DNA of 64,000 nt, taken from positions 17,640 to 81,639 of the forward strand of contig JAJEGW010000007.1 of NCBI GenBank assembly GCA_022819605.1. Reading direction: 5' to 3'. Shown here piece by piece: positions 19,812-28,991 of this stretch (position 1 is its first letter; each line of letters starts with the position of its first letter). The translations under genes and the position numbers were made by a program. Source of the DNA: Silicimonas sp. (GTDB taxonomy: Bacteria; Pseudomonadota; Alphaproteobacteria; Rhodobacterales; Rhodobacteraceae). The notes beneath the pieces were generated by a model. That model saw only the letters and a program-made list of their open reading frames with translations, did no database searches and was not told the DNA's origin.

Positions 19812-20516
19812 ATGAACGAGCAGGCAGCCATTGCCCAAAAGGACGTGCGTACGCACGTTCTTGATGATCCCGGCGTGATACTGAAAGACCCCGACGTCAT
19901 GCGAGCGCTCGTCGCCGCAAGCGAGCACTCGAGTGGCGAAAACGTCGTTGACATCAGGGGCATCGCGATGAGTCGACTGGAGGAGCGCCTGCAGTCCCTC
20001 GAGAACATGCATCGTTCCGTCCTGGCGGCCGCCTACGAGAACATCGCCGGAATGCACCAAGTGCATGGTGCCGTCACCAAGCTGCTTGAGCCCCTGACGT
20101 TCGAGGACTTGCTCAGTTGCCTTGATGCGGAAATCACCGACATTCTGCGCGTCGGACGGATTCGACTGGTCCTGGAGAGCGGCGGTGCGGGCATGGCCGG
20201 TCTCGCCCGCATCCGGCACAGCGCGCTGAGAAACACGGAATCCGGCTTCATCGAGGACTATCTCGGGAAGGGAAAGCCCGCACGTCGCGTGACGCTGCGC
20301 CGCTTCAGCGGTGACCCGCAGGCGATATACGGACCAAATGCAAACTGGGTCCGCTCCGAAGCCTGCATCGTGCTCGATTTCGGCAAGGCCCGGCCGCGTG
20401 GCATGATGGCGCTTGCCTCGGAGGAACCGCTCCAGTTCTCGTCAAACCAGGGCACTGACCTCCTCGAATTCCTGGGCAGTGTCACTGAGCGCGCCATACG
20501 CCGCTGGCTCAGGTGA
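19812..20516 (+). CDS. DUF484 family protein
   Basis: Protein of 234 residues belonging to the GAF-like DUF484 family, which is habitually encoded next to xerC in proteobacteria. The N-terminal coiled-coil-like segment (IRGIAMSRLEERLQSLENMHR) precedes a GAF-like domain ending in LEFLGSVTERAIRRWL. The internal ATG at 19812 is chosen because of its position and polar start; the frame is open further upstream. The stop overlaps the xerC GTG start. Its molecular function is unknown. Confidence 0.85.
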   Translation: MNEQAAIAQKDVRTHVLDDPGVILKDPDVMRALVAASEHSSGENVVDIRGIAMSRLEERLQSLENMHRSVLAAAYENIAGMHQVHGAVTKLLEPLTFEDLLSCLDAEITDILRVGRIRLVLESGGAGMAGLARIRHSALRNTESGFIEDYLGKGKPARRVTLRRFSGDPQAIYGPNANWVRSEACIVLDFGKARPRGMMALASEEPLQFSSNQGTDLLEFLGSVTERAIRRWLR

Positions 20517-21430
20517 TCCAGCCGGGCCTGAGAGACGCGCTTGAGAGATGGCTGGCCGAACTCGCTTCGGTGGCAGGCCGCTCTGAGAAGACCGTCGCCG
20601 CCTATCGCCTGGACCTGCACGGATTTCTCGAGTTCCTCCAAGGCTATGAAGGCGAGGCCCTGGGTACCAGCGCAATTTCCCGGCTCGACACGCGCACGAT
20701 GCGAGCGTGGATGGCGCATGAACGGGGGCGCGGCCTGAGCGCCCGGTCGCTGGCTCGGGCCCTGTCCGCCGTGAAGAGCTTCGTGGCCTGGATGGCCGAA
20801 AGGGAGGGTTTCGATCCGACAGGCGTTCTCATGAGGCGGGCGCCGCGCTTCAAGGCCAAGCTCCCGCGACCGCTTGAGGAAGACAGCGCACGAACCTTTC
20901 TTGACGCCGTCGAGCAGCATGCCAGGACCCCATGGGTCGCTCTCAGGGACCAGGCAGTCGTGTTGCTCCTCTACGGTTGCGGGCTTCGGATCTCGGAAGC
21001 GCTCGGATTGCGGGGCCGGGACCTGCCGCTTGGCGAAACCATGCGCATCCGGGGCAAGGGCCGGAAGGATCGTCTGGTTCCGGTTGTCCCGGTCGCGCGG
21101 CAAGCCATGGACGCCTACGTTGACGCTTGCCCGTTCGAGATCGAGGGGACCGAACCTGTCTTCCGCGGGATTCGCGGCGGTGCCCTCAACCCGCGCCAGG
21201 TTCAGAAACTGATGGCAACGGTTCGCGCCCAGCTTGGCCTTCCGTCAAGCGCAACTCCGCATGCCATGCGGCACAGCTTTGCGACACATCTTCTGAACGC
21301 GGGCGGCGACCTTCGCACGATTCAGGACCTTCTTGGACACGCCTCGCTTTCGACCACGCAGGCCTATACCGCGGTCGACACGTCACGGCTTATGGAAGTC
21401 TATGAAGCGGCCCATCCAAGAGCGGTCTGA
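20513..21430 (+). CDS. xerC: Tyrosine recombinase XerC
   Basis: Site-specific recombinase that with XerD resolves chromosome dimers at dif. 305 residues: an N-terminal SAM-like core-binding domain (to about residue 115) and a C-terminal catalytic domain with R159 (GCGLRISEAL), K182 region (GKGRKDR), H250-x-x-R253 (HAMRHSFATH), H276 (LLGHASL) and nucleophile Y285 (TTQAYT). Starts with GTG overlapping the DUF484 stop, so the two are coupled. The genomic pairing argues for the housekeeping enzyme rather than an integrase; no att sites are seen. Confidence 0.92.
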   Translation: MIQPGLRDALERWLAELASVAGRSEKTVAAYRLDLHGFLEFLQGYEGEALGTSAISRLDTRTMRAWMAHERGRGLSARSLARALSAVKSFVAWMAEREGFDPTGVLMRRAPRFKAKLPRPLEEDSARTFLDAVEQHARTPWVALRDQAVVLLLYGCGLRISEALGLRGRDLPLGETMRIRGKGRKDRLVPVVPVARQAMDAYVDACPFEIEGTEPVFRGIRGGALNPRQVQKLMATVRAQLGLPSSATPHAMRHSFATHLLNAGGDLRTIQDLLGHASLSTTQAYTAVDTSRLMEVYEAAHPRAV

Positions 21431-21652
21431 GAACGAAGCCAATCCTTACATCTTGCTGATTTTTATATGCTTTTCGTCCAATTCGCGAGCACAAGCGGCA
21501 CGCGGGCGAGCTCATCATGGAAACCGAACGCCCTGAGTTGCCCAATGCCAAGGCTGACTCTCGGGAGCCAAGGGTCATCTGGATGGGCGTCGCAAATTTC
21601 CGCCTCGATGCGCCCGGCTCAAAAAGTCGTCGGCTTGCACGCAGTCGCTGGA

Positions 21653-22684
21653 TCAGCCAGCCGATCTGGAATCAACGCCCGTGGTTGCATTGCGGTTGCT
21701 GGCCATGTTCAGGCACATCGTGAACGCGTTCTTTGCGGGCACCGAGTTCGCCTTCGCCTGACCCGCAATGTCAAACGCCGTGCCATGGGCTGGTGTCGTC
21801 ATCGGGACTGGCAGGCCCGCGAGAACGGATACGCCGCGATCAAACCCGAGCAGCTTGATCGCGATCTGGCCTTGGTCATGGTACATCGTAACGACAGCAT
21901 CGTACTCGCCGTCACGCACCTTGAGCCACAGCGTGTCCGCAGGCAGAGGCCCAACGCAGTTGATCTGCTTGCGCCGTGCTTGCTCGACCGCAGGACGGAT
22001 CACTCGGATCTCCTCGTCGCCCATCAAGCCGCCATCTCCGGCGTGCGGGTTGTAGGCGGCTACAACGATGCGCGGTCGGTCATGGCCCGCCATCTTCAGG
22101 GTTCTGTCCGTGAGCCCAATGCTTTCTTCGATCCTCTCTGTCGTCAAGAGATCGGGCACGTCTTTCATCGCGACATGGCTCGTGACCCGGCCGTTCCACA
22201 TGCCATTGGCCACGTTGAACTCGCTCGCCGGTGTTTTCAGATCGAAAAATGAGCGGGCAAAGCCAAGCTCGTCGGCAAACTCGTTGCCCCCCAGATGCAT
22301 GGACTCCTTGTTGAAAGGCATGAACACGATGCCGTCGACCTGTCCTGCCTGCGACAGTTCAAATGCCCGGCGCAGGCCCTCAATCGAGGATTGCCCGCCC
22401 GCGACCGAAACTCGGGCCACCGGAACATCCCCGATGCCGTCGATCGGCAGGTCGAGATGCAGGACCTGACCATCGAAAGGATCAATCTGGGCATCAAGCG
22501 CTGCGTGCCGCACGTCGATCCTGGATCCCATCTGGTCCTCGCCTCGCGCAAACACCTCGGGTGCGCCGATGACCACGAGGTTCGCGCAATTGCGCACCTC
22601 GTCTTCGCTCAAGAGCTTGTGCAGGAGTTCCGGGCCGATGCCGCCGGGGTCACCTTGGACCAGGGCAATGGTCTTCAGGGTCAC
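21653..22684 (-). CDS. PdxA-family dehydrogenase (PdxA2-like)
   Basis: Member of the 4-hydroxythreonine-4-phosphate dehydrogenase family, 343 residues, with GDPGGIGPELLHKLL at the N-terminus, FMPFNKESMHLGG, the metal-site region VAAYNPHAGDGG and MYHDQGQIAIKLLGF, and the family end motif AHGTAFDIAG. Being in a sugar-acid operon away from other pyridoxine genes, it is more likely a PdxA2-type enzyme acting on a phosphorylated tetronate or a related hydroxyacid than true PdxA. The GTG start overlaps the GntR stop (GTGA). Last gene of the operon. Confidence 0.8.
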   Translation of the reverse strand: MTLKTIALVQGDPGGIGPELLHKLLSEDEVRNCANLVVIGAPEVFARGEDQMGSRIDVRHAALDAQIDPFDGQVLHLDLPIDGIGDVPVARVSVAGGQSSIEGLRRAFELSQAGQVDGIVFMPFNKESMHLGGNEFADELGFARSFFDLKTPASEFNVANGMWNGRVTSHVAMKDVPDLLTTERIEESIGLTDRTLKMAGHDRPRIVVAAYNPHAGDGGLMGDEEIRVIRPAVEQARRKQINCVGPLPADTLWLKVRDGEYDAVVTMYHDQGQIAIKLLGFDRGVSVLAGLPVPMTTPAHGTAFDIAGQAKANSVPAKNAFTMCLNMASNRNATTGVDSRSAG

Positions 22685-23391
22685 GTCTCCTTCTCCGCAG
22701 CCAGGTTCTCTTGTGCAGCGGCGATATTGGCAATGGTGACTTCCAGGTGCCGCCGCATTTGTCTGGCGCAAGCCGGCCCGTCACGGGCTTGCAGCGCGGC
22801 CAGGATGTCCTCGTGCTGACCCAGTGTACGGTCACGCGCCATCCGGTTCTTGGAAGAGATGAAGCGGGCCCGCCAAAGGCGCGCATTGTACGTCCTGTGG
22901 GACTCCAGCAGCGGTGCGTTTCGTGCCGCACGGACGATGGTCAGGTGAAAGTCCATGTCCCAGCGAAAAAACTGCAGCGGCTCCGTGCTTTCGTCAGCGA
23001 GGCGCATGCGTTCTTCCAGGTCAGCGGCCTCGGCGATCTCCGCGTCGGTGGCGTGCTTGCAAGCCAGTTCGCCAGCCAGCGCCTCAAGCGCACCCAGAAC
23101 AACGAGGTTCTGAGCAAGCTCTTCAAGCGAAGGGTCGGCCACGCGAGGGCGGCGCGTTGGTCCATAGACGATCAACCCTTCGTTCTCGAGAATGCGGAGC
23201 GCCTCTTTCAATGGGGTCCGGCTTATGCGGAGCGCGTCTGCAAGTTCGCGCTCCGGCACGGCAACGCCCGGCGGCAATTTGCCGAGCAGAATGAACTCCC
23301 GCAACGTATCGGCGGCGCGGTCAGCCAAGGACCTTCGAGGACCGATGCCCCCGATTTCCCGCAATTCTTCTGCCCAGGCGGTATCTCCCAC
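22681..23391 (-). CDS. GntR-family regulator, FCD subfamily
   Basis: DNA-binding regulator of 236 residues. The N-terminal winged HTH includes ELADALRISRTPLKEALRILENEGLI; the C-terminal all-helical FCD domain shows DMDFHLTIVRAA and the His-bearing GQHEDILAAL, likely a metal-dependent ligand pocket. The GTG at 23391 is preferred: it is preceded by AGGTGGGGA and sits one base after the upstream stop, while the alternative TTG at 23442 would overlap the previous gene by 50 bases. Encoded inside the operon it probably controls, whose ligand would be a sugar acid. Confidence 0.88.
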   Translation of the reverse strand: MGDTAWAEELREIGGIGPRRSLADRAADTLREFILLGKLPPGVAVPERELADALRISRTPLKEALRILENEGLIVYGPTRRPRVADPSLEELAQNLVVLGALEALAGELACKHATDAEIAEAADLEERMRLADESTEPLQFFRWDMDFHLTIVRAARNAPLLESHRTYNARLWRARFISSKNRMARDRTLGQHEDILAALQARDGPACARQMRRHLEVTIANIAAAQENLAAEKET

Positions 23392-23392
23392 G

Positions 23393-24304
23393 TCAGAGTC
23401 CCCACCTGAGCGCGACAGGATCAAGGGGGCGCAGCAACTCAATGAGCTGTTCGCGAGCCCAGTCCGGCAGGGCCGGGATCGGATGGCGGCTGAAGGCAGA
23501 CTTGATGACGCCCCCGGCTTTCATCGTCTCCTTTGCGGCGCGGAATCCGCACTGGCGGTTTTCGTGGTTGATGGCTGGCAGAACGCGCGCATATGCCGCC
23601 AGCGCCTTTTCTCGGTCCCCGGCCAGATGGTGGCTCACGACGGGCTTGATCTGATCGGTGATCGTGGCGGACGTCATCGTGCCCGTAGCCCCGGCGTCGA
23701 GGTCGGCCATCAGGGTAATTCCTTCTTCGCCGTCAAAGGGTCCGTCGATGTGATCGCGCACCTCGGCCAGCAGCGCGCGCAACTTTGCCGCCGTGCCGAC
23801 GCTCTCGATCTTCAGGAGCTTCAGCATCTCGATCTCGCGCGCCATTCTCGCCAGCAGAGGCACCGTCAATTCGACACCTGACAGGGGCGCGTCCTGCAGC
23901 ATGATCGGAATGCCGACTTCGCCAACCCGCGCGAACTGCTCGAAGGTCTGGTCCGCGGTGCCTTTCAGTGTGGCGCCATGGTACGGCGCCATCATCATCA
24001 CGACATCGGCGCCCATCTCCTTGGCTTGGCGTGCGCGCGCCACCGCGATGTCGGTGGCATAGTGGCTGATCGTGACAATCACCGGGACACGACCTGCCAC
24101 ATGGTCCAGGGACATCCTGGTCAGATCAAGGCGCTCCTGGTCGCTGAGCAGGAACTGCTCGGAATAATTTGCCAGGATGCAGACGCCGTCAGAACCCTGG
24201 TCGATCATGCAGTCAAGCACGCGGGCGGAACCCTCGATGTCAAGCGTGCCGTCGTCGTGGAAGGCAGTCGGCGCGACAGGCCAGATGCCGGAATAGGGCT
24301 TCAT
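23393..24304 (-). CDS. DHDPS-family 2-keto-3-deoxypentonate dehydratase-like enzyme
   Basis: Class I aldolase-fold lyase of 303 residues. The sequence resembles L-2-keto-3-deoxyarabonate dehydratase of the non-phosphorylating pentose pathways: GIWPVAPTAF, GSDGVCILANYSEQF, VIVTISHYATD, MAPYHGATLK, IMLQDAP, the Schiff-base lysine in LLKIESVG, and LINHENRQ-like INHENRQCG. That reaction makes 2-oxoglutarate semialdehyde, the substrate of the dehydrogenase encoded just upstream. Overlaps the upstream aldehyde dehydrogenase gene by 4 bases. Precise substrate stereochemistry is inferred from context only. Confidence 0.82.
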   Translation of the reverse strand: MKPYSGIWPVAPTAFHDDGTLDIEGSARVLDCMIDQGSDGVCILANYSEQFLLSDQERLDLTRMSLDHVAGRVPVIVTISHYATDIAVARARQAKEMGADVVMMMAPYHGATLKGTADQTFEQFARVGEVGIPIMLQDAPLSGVELTVPLLARMAREIEMLKLLKIESVGTAAKLRALLAEVRDHIDGPFDGEEGITLMADLDAGATGTMTSATITDQIKPVVSHHLAGDREKALAAYARVLPAINHENRQCGFRAAKETMKAGGVIKSAFSRHPIPALPDWAREQLIELLRPLDPVALRWGL

Positions 24305-25728
24305 GGCGCAATGTAGCTGGTCTTGACGGCAGTATAGAATTCACGGGCGTAAGATCCTTGCTCGCGCGGCCCGTAGCTTGATCCCTTCCGGCCACCAAAC
24401 GGCACGTGATAATCAACGCCCGCCGTTGGCAGGTTGACCATCACCATGCCCGATTGGGCATGACGGCGAAAGTGGCTCGCGTGTTTCAGCGAAGTGGTGC
24501 AGATGCCTGAGGACAGACCGAACTCGGTGTCGTTGGCCGTTGCAAGTGCCTCGTCATAATCCGCCACCTTGATCACGCTGGTGCAGGGACCAAAGATCTC
24601 CTCACGGCTGCTGCGCATCTCGTTGGTCGCGTTCGCGAACACGGCAGGACGCTGGAAGAAGCCCGGACCATCGGCGCGCTCCCCGCCGGAGACCTCGCAG
24701 CCCTCTTCCTTTGCAAGGGCCACGTACCTGAGATTCTGATCGAGCTGTGACTGGTCGACCACCGGGCCGATCTGGGTGTCCGGGTCAAGCGCGTCACCCA
24801 CTTTCAGCTCTGCGGCGGCGGCCGTCAGCTTCTCGACAAAGGCGTCGTGAATGCCGGCAGTCACGATCAGCCGGGAAGAGGCAGTGCAGCGCTGTCCGGT
24901 GGAGAAGAACGCCCCATTGGCGGAGACGCTCACGGCAACGTCCAGATCGGCGTCATCCAGCACCACCATCGGATTCTTGCCGCCCATCTCCATTTGGACC
25001 TTCTTGCCGGTCGTGGCGCAACCCACGGAGATGCCCCGGCCCACCGGCACGGACCCGGTGAAGCTGATTGCGTCGATGCCAGGGTGTTCGACCATGCGTG
25101 CGCCCACTTTCGAGCCGCGGCCCATCACGAGATTGAATACGCCGTCGGGGCAGCCCGCCCCCTCCATGGATTTGGCAATCTCCCAGGCACAGCCTGGAGT
25201 CAGATCCGCAGGCTTGAGGATCACGGTGTTGCCATACGCCAGGGCGGGCGCAATTTTCCAGGCCGGGATCGCAATGGGAAAGTTCCAGGGCGTAATGAGG
25301 CCGATGACGCCGACCGGCTCGCGCTCGATCATGACCTCGACATCCGGACGGACGGAGGCAATGGCCTCACCGCCCAGTCGAAGTGCCTCGCCGGCGAAGT
25401 ACTTGAAGATCTGCGCCGCGCGGGTGGCCTCGCCGATGCCCTCGGCCAAGGTCTTGCCCTCTTCACGGCTCAAGAGGCGCCCGAGGTCCTCGCGCCGCGC
25501 CATAAGGTCTGCACCGACCTTGTCAAGCAAGTCATGGCGCACCTGAGGCGATGCGAAAGCCCAGCCCGGCAATGCAGCCCGGGCCGCTTCGACTGCGGCA
25601 TCGACCGACGCAGCATCGCCACGTGCGTATTCGCCGATCACATCATCCGTGTTCGATGGATTCACGTTTTGTGCAGCTTCGGTGCCACCGACCCAAGCCC
25701 CGCCGATTAGGTTATCTTGAACGTTCAT
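24301..25728 (-). CDS. Aldehyde dehydrogenase, probable 2-oxoglutarate semialdehyde dehydrogenase
   Basis: NAD(P)-dependent aldehyde dehydrogenase of 475 residues. It shows the Rossmann-binding TPWNFPIAIPAWK, the KPADLTP loop, FTGSVPVGR, the catalytic Glu in QMEMGGKNP and catalytic Cys in STGQRCTASSR, and the C-terminal VPFGGRKGSSYGPREQG. In this operon it would oxidise 2-oxoglutarate semialdehyde (2,5-dioxopentanoate) to 2-oxoglutarate, the final step of the oxidative pentonate route. It follows the enolase gene by 2 bases. Confidence 0.87.
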   Translation of the reverse strand: MNVQDNLIGGAWVGGTEAAQNVNPSNTDDVIGEYARGDAASVDAAVEAARAALPGWAFASPQVRHDLLDKVGADLMARREDLGRLLSREEGKTLAEGIGEATRAAQIFKYFAGEALRLGGEAIASVRPDVEVMIEREPVGVIGLITPWNFPIAIPAWKIAPALAYGNTVILKPADLTPGCAWEIAKSMEGAGCPDGVFNLVMGRGSKVGARMVEHPGIDAISFTGSVPVGRGISVGCATTGKKVQMEMGGKNPMVVLDDADLDVAVSVSANGAFFSTGQRCTASSRLIVTAGIHDAFVEKLTAAAAELKVGDALDPDTQIGPVVDQSQLDQNLRYVALAKEEGCEVSGGERADGPGFFQRPAVFANATNEMRSSREEIFGPCTSVIKVADYDEALATANDTEFGLSSGICTTSLKHASHFRRHAQSGMVMVNLPTAGVDYHVPFGGRKGSSYGPREQGSYAREFYTAVKTSYIAP

Positions 25729-25730
25729 GT

Positions 25731-26903
25731 CTACTCCATGATCTCAAAGTTGCGGATGTGTTCGTGCGTAATCTCGATGCCGAGACCCGGCAGATCATCA
25801 TCCAGTTGCAAAAAGCCGTCAACGGCATCCGGGTCACCCTTGAATATGTAGTAGAAAAGCTCGTTGCCGACCTCCACATCGAAGACCGGGAAATACTCGC
25901 TGATCGGACAGTTCACGTTGGCCATCGTCAGGTGAAAATTGTGCATCTGACCGGCATGCGGGATCACCGGAACCTGGAACGCCTCGGCAACCGCGTTGAT
26001 CTTCTGGGCAGCGGTAATTCCGCCGACCCGGTTAGTGTCGTATTGCAAAACGCTGACCGCGCCTCTGCGCAGGAGATCCGCGCAGCCGATCAGGCCGAAC
26101 TCATGCTCGCCGCCCGAGATCGGGATCGGGCCCATGTTGAGTTTCGCATATCCATCGACGTCTTCTGCAATCACTGGCTCTTCCAGCCAGCGCGGCTCGT
26201 ATTTCTCGAGCTTGGGCAGCATCCGGCGCGTGTAGTCGAGATTCCAGCCCATGTAGGCCTCGAGCATGAGATCGCGGTCATAGCCGATGACCTCGCGCAC
26301 CGCCTCAACCCGCTTGAGATTCTCGCGCATGCCCGCCATGCCGTCCTTTGGGCCATAGCCAAATCGGGACTTGAATGCCTGATAGCCGTTCTTCATCGCC
26401 ACCTCGGCCTCGGCCTGCATCGCCTCGATCGGACCGGCATAGAGCTTGGAGTAATAGACCGGAATCCTCTCCTTGGTACGCCCGCCGAGGAGCTTGAACA
26501 CAGGCTTGCCCGCGAGCTTGCCCATCAGGTCCCAGATCGCGATATCGATGGCGCTGATGGCAGTCATGCCAATGCCCTTTCGCCCCCAGGCATGGCTGCG
26601 ACGATACATCATTTCCCAGACATGGGCGTAGTCGAACGGGTCCTCGCCGATCACCATCGGCGCATACCAATCATCGATCGCCTTCTTCACGACCGTGGGC
26701 GCCAACGCTGCGTTGCCGATGCCGATTGTGCCATCATCGGTCTCGACTTCGCAGGTCAGCCACTGGTGGAAGCGAAAGGACGACATCGCATCGCCGCTGT
26801 CCCGCAGCGCGTCCGAGGCGTTGGTGCAGAAATTGCCGGTCGGCGGCACGGTCGGGCCGGTCCAGTTCCAGACGCGCGTGCGGACAGACTTGATCTTGCT
26901 CAT
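25731..26903 (-). CDS. Enolase-superfamily acid-sugar dehydratase (mandelate racemase subgroup)
   Basis: 390-residue member of the mandelate racemase/muconate lactonizing family, resembling L-rhamnonate or L-lyxonate dehydratases. The active-site base motif is in [12 protein letters not shown]. Likely Mg ligands are the acidic residues in [16 protein letters not shown] and SGGEHEF, and the catalytic His is in [10 protein letters not shown]. Start at 26903 is preceded by GGAGAGTGAC; the frame continues 7 codons further up into tctA. Predicted to dehydrate an imported aldonate to a 2-keto-3-deoxy acid for the next enzyme. Confidence 0.83.
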   Translation of the reverse strand: MSKIKSVRTRVWNWTGPTVPPTGNFCTNASDALRDSGDAMSSFRFHQWLTCEVETDDGTIGIGNAALAPTVVKKAIDDWYAPMVIGEDPFDYAHVWEMMYRRSHAWGRKGIGMTAISAIDIAIWDLMGKLAGKPVFKLLGGRTKERIPVYYSKLYAGPIEAMQAEAEVAMKNGYQAFKSRFGYGPKDGMAGMRENLKRVEAVREVIGYDRDLMLEAYMGWNLDYTRRMLPKLEKYEPRWLEEPVIAEDVDGYAKLNMGPIPISGGEHEFGLIGCADLLRRGAVSVLQYDTNRVGGITAAQKINAVAEAFQVPVIPHAGQMHNFHLTMANVNCPISEYFPVFDVEVGNELFYYIFKGDPDAVDGFLQLDDDLPGLGIEITHEHIRNFEIME

Positions 26904-26904
26904 G

Positions 26905-28404
26905 TCACTCTCCGGTCGATTCAAGCGGTGCGCGGCGTTTCACCAAGCGTCCCCAGATCGCGGGACCGAACAACGCCAGCGCTGTCAGCACGAGGAACAG
27001 CAAGGTCAGCGGACGGGTCAACATCAGCCACCACTTTTCGTCCAGCATCACCATGGATTGGCCCAATCGCTGCTCGAGCATCCCGCCCAGGATCAAGCCG
27101 ATGGCCAAGGGCACAACGGAAAAGCCGTAGCGGCGCATGAAATAGCCAATGACCCCGGAAACCAATGCGACCCACACGTCGAACATCGACTGGTCCAGGG
27201 CATAGGCACCGACGATGGAAAACACGAAGACCACCGGCCACAGCACCTCGACCGGGATCAGGGTCACGCGGGCAAAGATCTTGGCACCCCGCAGGCCGAC
27301 GAAAAAGAACAGCAGGTTCACCAGCATCATCGACCAGAAGATCGCGTAGGCGAAATCAGCCTGTTCGGTGAACATGTTGGGCCCGGGCTGAAGCCCGTGC
27401 ACCATCAGCCCGGCCAGGATCACCGCCGCCGTGGCCGATCCGGGAATGCCCAGCGCCAGCGTGGGCACCATCGCGCCGCCGGTAGCCGCATTGTTGGCCG
27501 CCTCGGAGCCGGCCACGCCTTCGATTGCGCCCTTGCCGAACAACTTCGGGTTGCGGGACCAGCGCTTTGCCTCGTTGTACCCGATCATCGAGGCCACTGT
27601 CGCGCCTTCAGCGGGCAGGATGCCGATGAACGTGCCAATGCCCGAGGACCTCAGGATCGCTCGCCAGCTGTCCCTGTAGTCCCTGGCACTGGGCAGTTCG
27701 ACCGACTTCATGCGGATCACCTCGCGCCTGAGGTGAAGTTTCTCGGACTGCACCAGCAGTTCGGAGATGCCGAACACGCCGATCATGACGGGAACAAAGC
27801 CGATGCCTTCATACAGGTGATAGGATCCGAAGGTGAACCGTTCGACCGTGGTCAGGTTGTCCACGCCTATCGTTGCGATCAAGATGCCGAACACGCCCGC
27901 GATCAGGTTCTTGATGGCCGAACCGTCGCCGATCGAGGCCAGCATGGACAAGCCGAAAAGGGTCAGCGCGAAATACTCGGGTGGCGAGAAGTGATAGGCT
28001 GCACGCGCCAGCAACGGTGCGGCCAGCATCAGGCAGATCACGCTGAATATGCCGCCAAAGGTCGAGGCCACAACGGCCATGCCCAGGGCGCGCCCGGCTT
28101 GGCCCTGCTGAGCCAGCGGATAGCCGTCCAGGCATGTGGTGGCGCTGGCCGCAGTGCCCGGCGTGTTGATCAAGATCGCCGTGATGGCGCCGGCGAATGT
28201 TGCCGAGCAATAGATCGCCGTCATCGTGGCAATGGCAGGCACCGGCTCCATGGTCAGCGTGAACGGCAGCAGCAACGCCGCCCCGGTCGTCGCGTTCAGC
28301 CCCGGCAGCGCGCCGATGATCACGCCGCCGATGGTCGCGCAAAAGATCAGCACCAGCAAATGGATGTCGAACAGGGACACCAGTCCGTGGACAAACGCAT
28401 CCAT
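26905..28404 (-). CDS. tctA: TTT-family transporter large membrane subunit TctA
   Basis: Large integral membrane component of a tripartite tricarboxylate-type transporter, 499 residues with about 10-12 hydrophobic helices. The N-terminal [19 protein letters not shown] and the mid-region [25 protein letters not shown] are hallmark TctA segments. Works with TctB and the periplasmic TctC. The neighbouring catabolic genes suggest an aldonate or similar hydroxyacid as cargo. Confidence 0.93.
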   Translation of the reverse strand: MDAFVHGLVSLFDIHLLVLIFCATIGGVIIGALPGLNATTGAALLLPFTLTMEPVPAIATMTAIYCSATFAGAITAILINTPGTAASATTCLDGYPLAQQGQAGRALGMAVVASTFGGIFSVICLMLAAPLLARAAYHFSPPEYFALTLFGLSMLASIGDGSAIKNLIAGVFGILIATIGVDNLTTVERFTFGSYHLYEGIGFVPVMIGVFGISELLVQSEKLHLRREVIRMKSVELPSARDYRDSWRAILRSSGIGTFIGILPAEGATVASMIGYNEAKRWSRNPKLFGKGAIEGVAGSEAANNAATGGAMVPTLALGIPGSATAAVILAGLMVHGLQPGPNMFTEQADFAYAIFWSMMLVNLLFFFVGLRGAKIFARVTLIPVEVLWPVVFVFSIVGAYALDQSMFDVWVALVSGVIGYFMRRYGFSVVPLAIGLILGGMLEQRLGQSMVMLDEKWWLMLTRPLTLLFLVLTALALFGPAIWGRLVKRRAPLESTGE

Positions 28405-28408
28405 GGTC

Positions 28409-28888
28409 TCAACCGTACCAAAGACTGATCAGCAACCCGCGCGGGAAGCGGATTTCGAAAACCTGGTCGAACGTGAAAAAGATCGCCGCGGGAACCAGCA
28501 GCCCGACAAGAACCAGGACCGGCACCCTCCGCTCGCCCCAGAACATCGCCAGCACCGTGGCGAACACCCCAAGGGCCAGAAAGAAGTCAATGCTCGTCAG
28601 CGCCGCGAAACCGGCAAACAGCGCGATCGTGCCGAGTGTGCTGCCCATGAGCCTGTCGCGGACGCGGACCGGATCCTTCCAGACCATCAGAAGCGTCAGA
28701 AAGACTAGCAGCAATACCAGGAGTTGCGGAAAGTCAGAAGGCTGGATGCCGCGCTTCAGGATCGGCGGCATCTTCTTGAACGTCGTGCTCAACCAGTATG
28801 TCGCCCCGCAAAAGGCCAGGATCAGGACCGGGATCAGCCAGCGTTCGCACTGGCCCAGCAGCTTGGGTTTGTCCGTCGGCGGCGTCAT
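28409..28888 (-). CDS. tctB: TTT-family transporter small membrane subunit TctB
   Basis: Small membrane partner of TctA, 159 residues, with four predicted hydrophobic segments and the typical IKRGIQPSDFPQLL-like stretch (LKRGIQPSDFPQLL) after the first helix. It begins MTPPTDKPKLLGQCERW and ends 4 bases before tctA. A hairpin separates it from tctC. Confidence 0.88.
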   Translation of the reverse strand: MTPPTDKPKLLGQCERWLIPVLILAFCGATYWLSTTFKKMPPILKRGIQPSDFPQLLVLLLVFLTLLMVWKDPVRVRDRLMGSTLGTIALFAGFAALTSIDFFLALGVFATVLAMFWGERRVPVLVLVGLLVPAAIFFTFDQVFEIRFPRGLLISLWYG

Positions 28889-28943
28889 GGAATGTCACCT
28901 TGCAGGCAATGCGGCAGACCCGAAGGCGGGCAAGAGGGAAGAC

Positions 28944-28983
28944 GACATGCGATGCGGCGTGGAAAGGTGCCGCACCGCATGTC
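28944..28983 (-). terminator. Imperfect hairpin between tctC and tctB
   Basis: GACATGCG-A-TGCGGC pairs with GCCGCA-C-CGCATGTC: 8 bp plus 6 bp with one mismatch, around a 10-nt loop. It ends 8 bases after the tctC stop and has no clear U run. Likely a partial terminator or a stabiliser that lets the binding protein be made in excess. Confidence 0.55.
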
Positions 28984-28991
28984 AAGCGGGT

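Noticed and set aside
20513..21430. Integrase of a mobile element
   Set aside because: The DUF484-xerC coupling and lack of att repeats or phage genes point to the housekeeping XerC.
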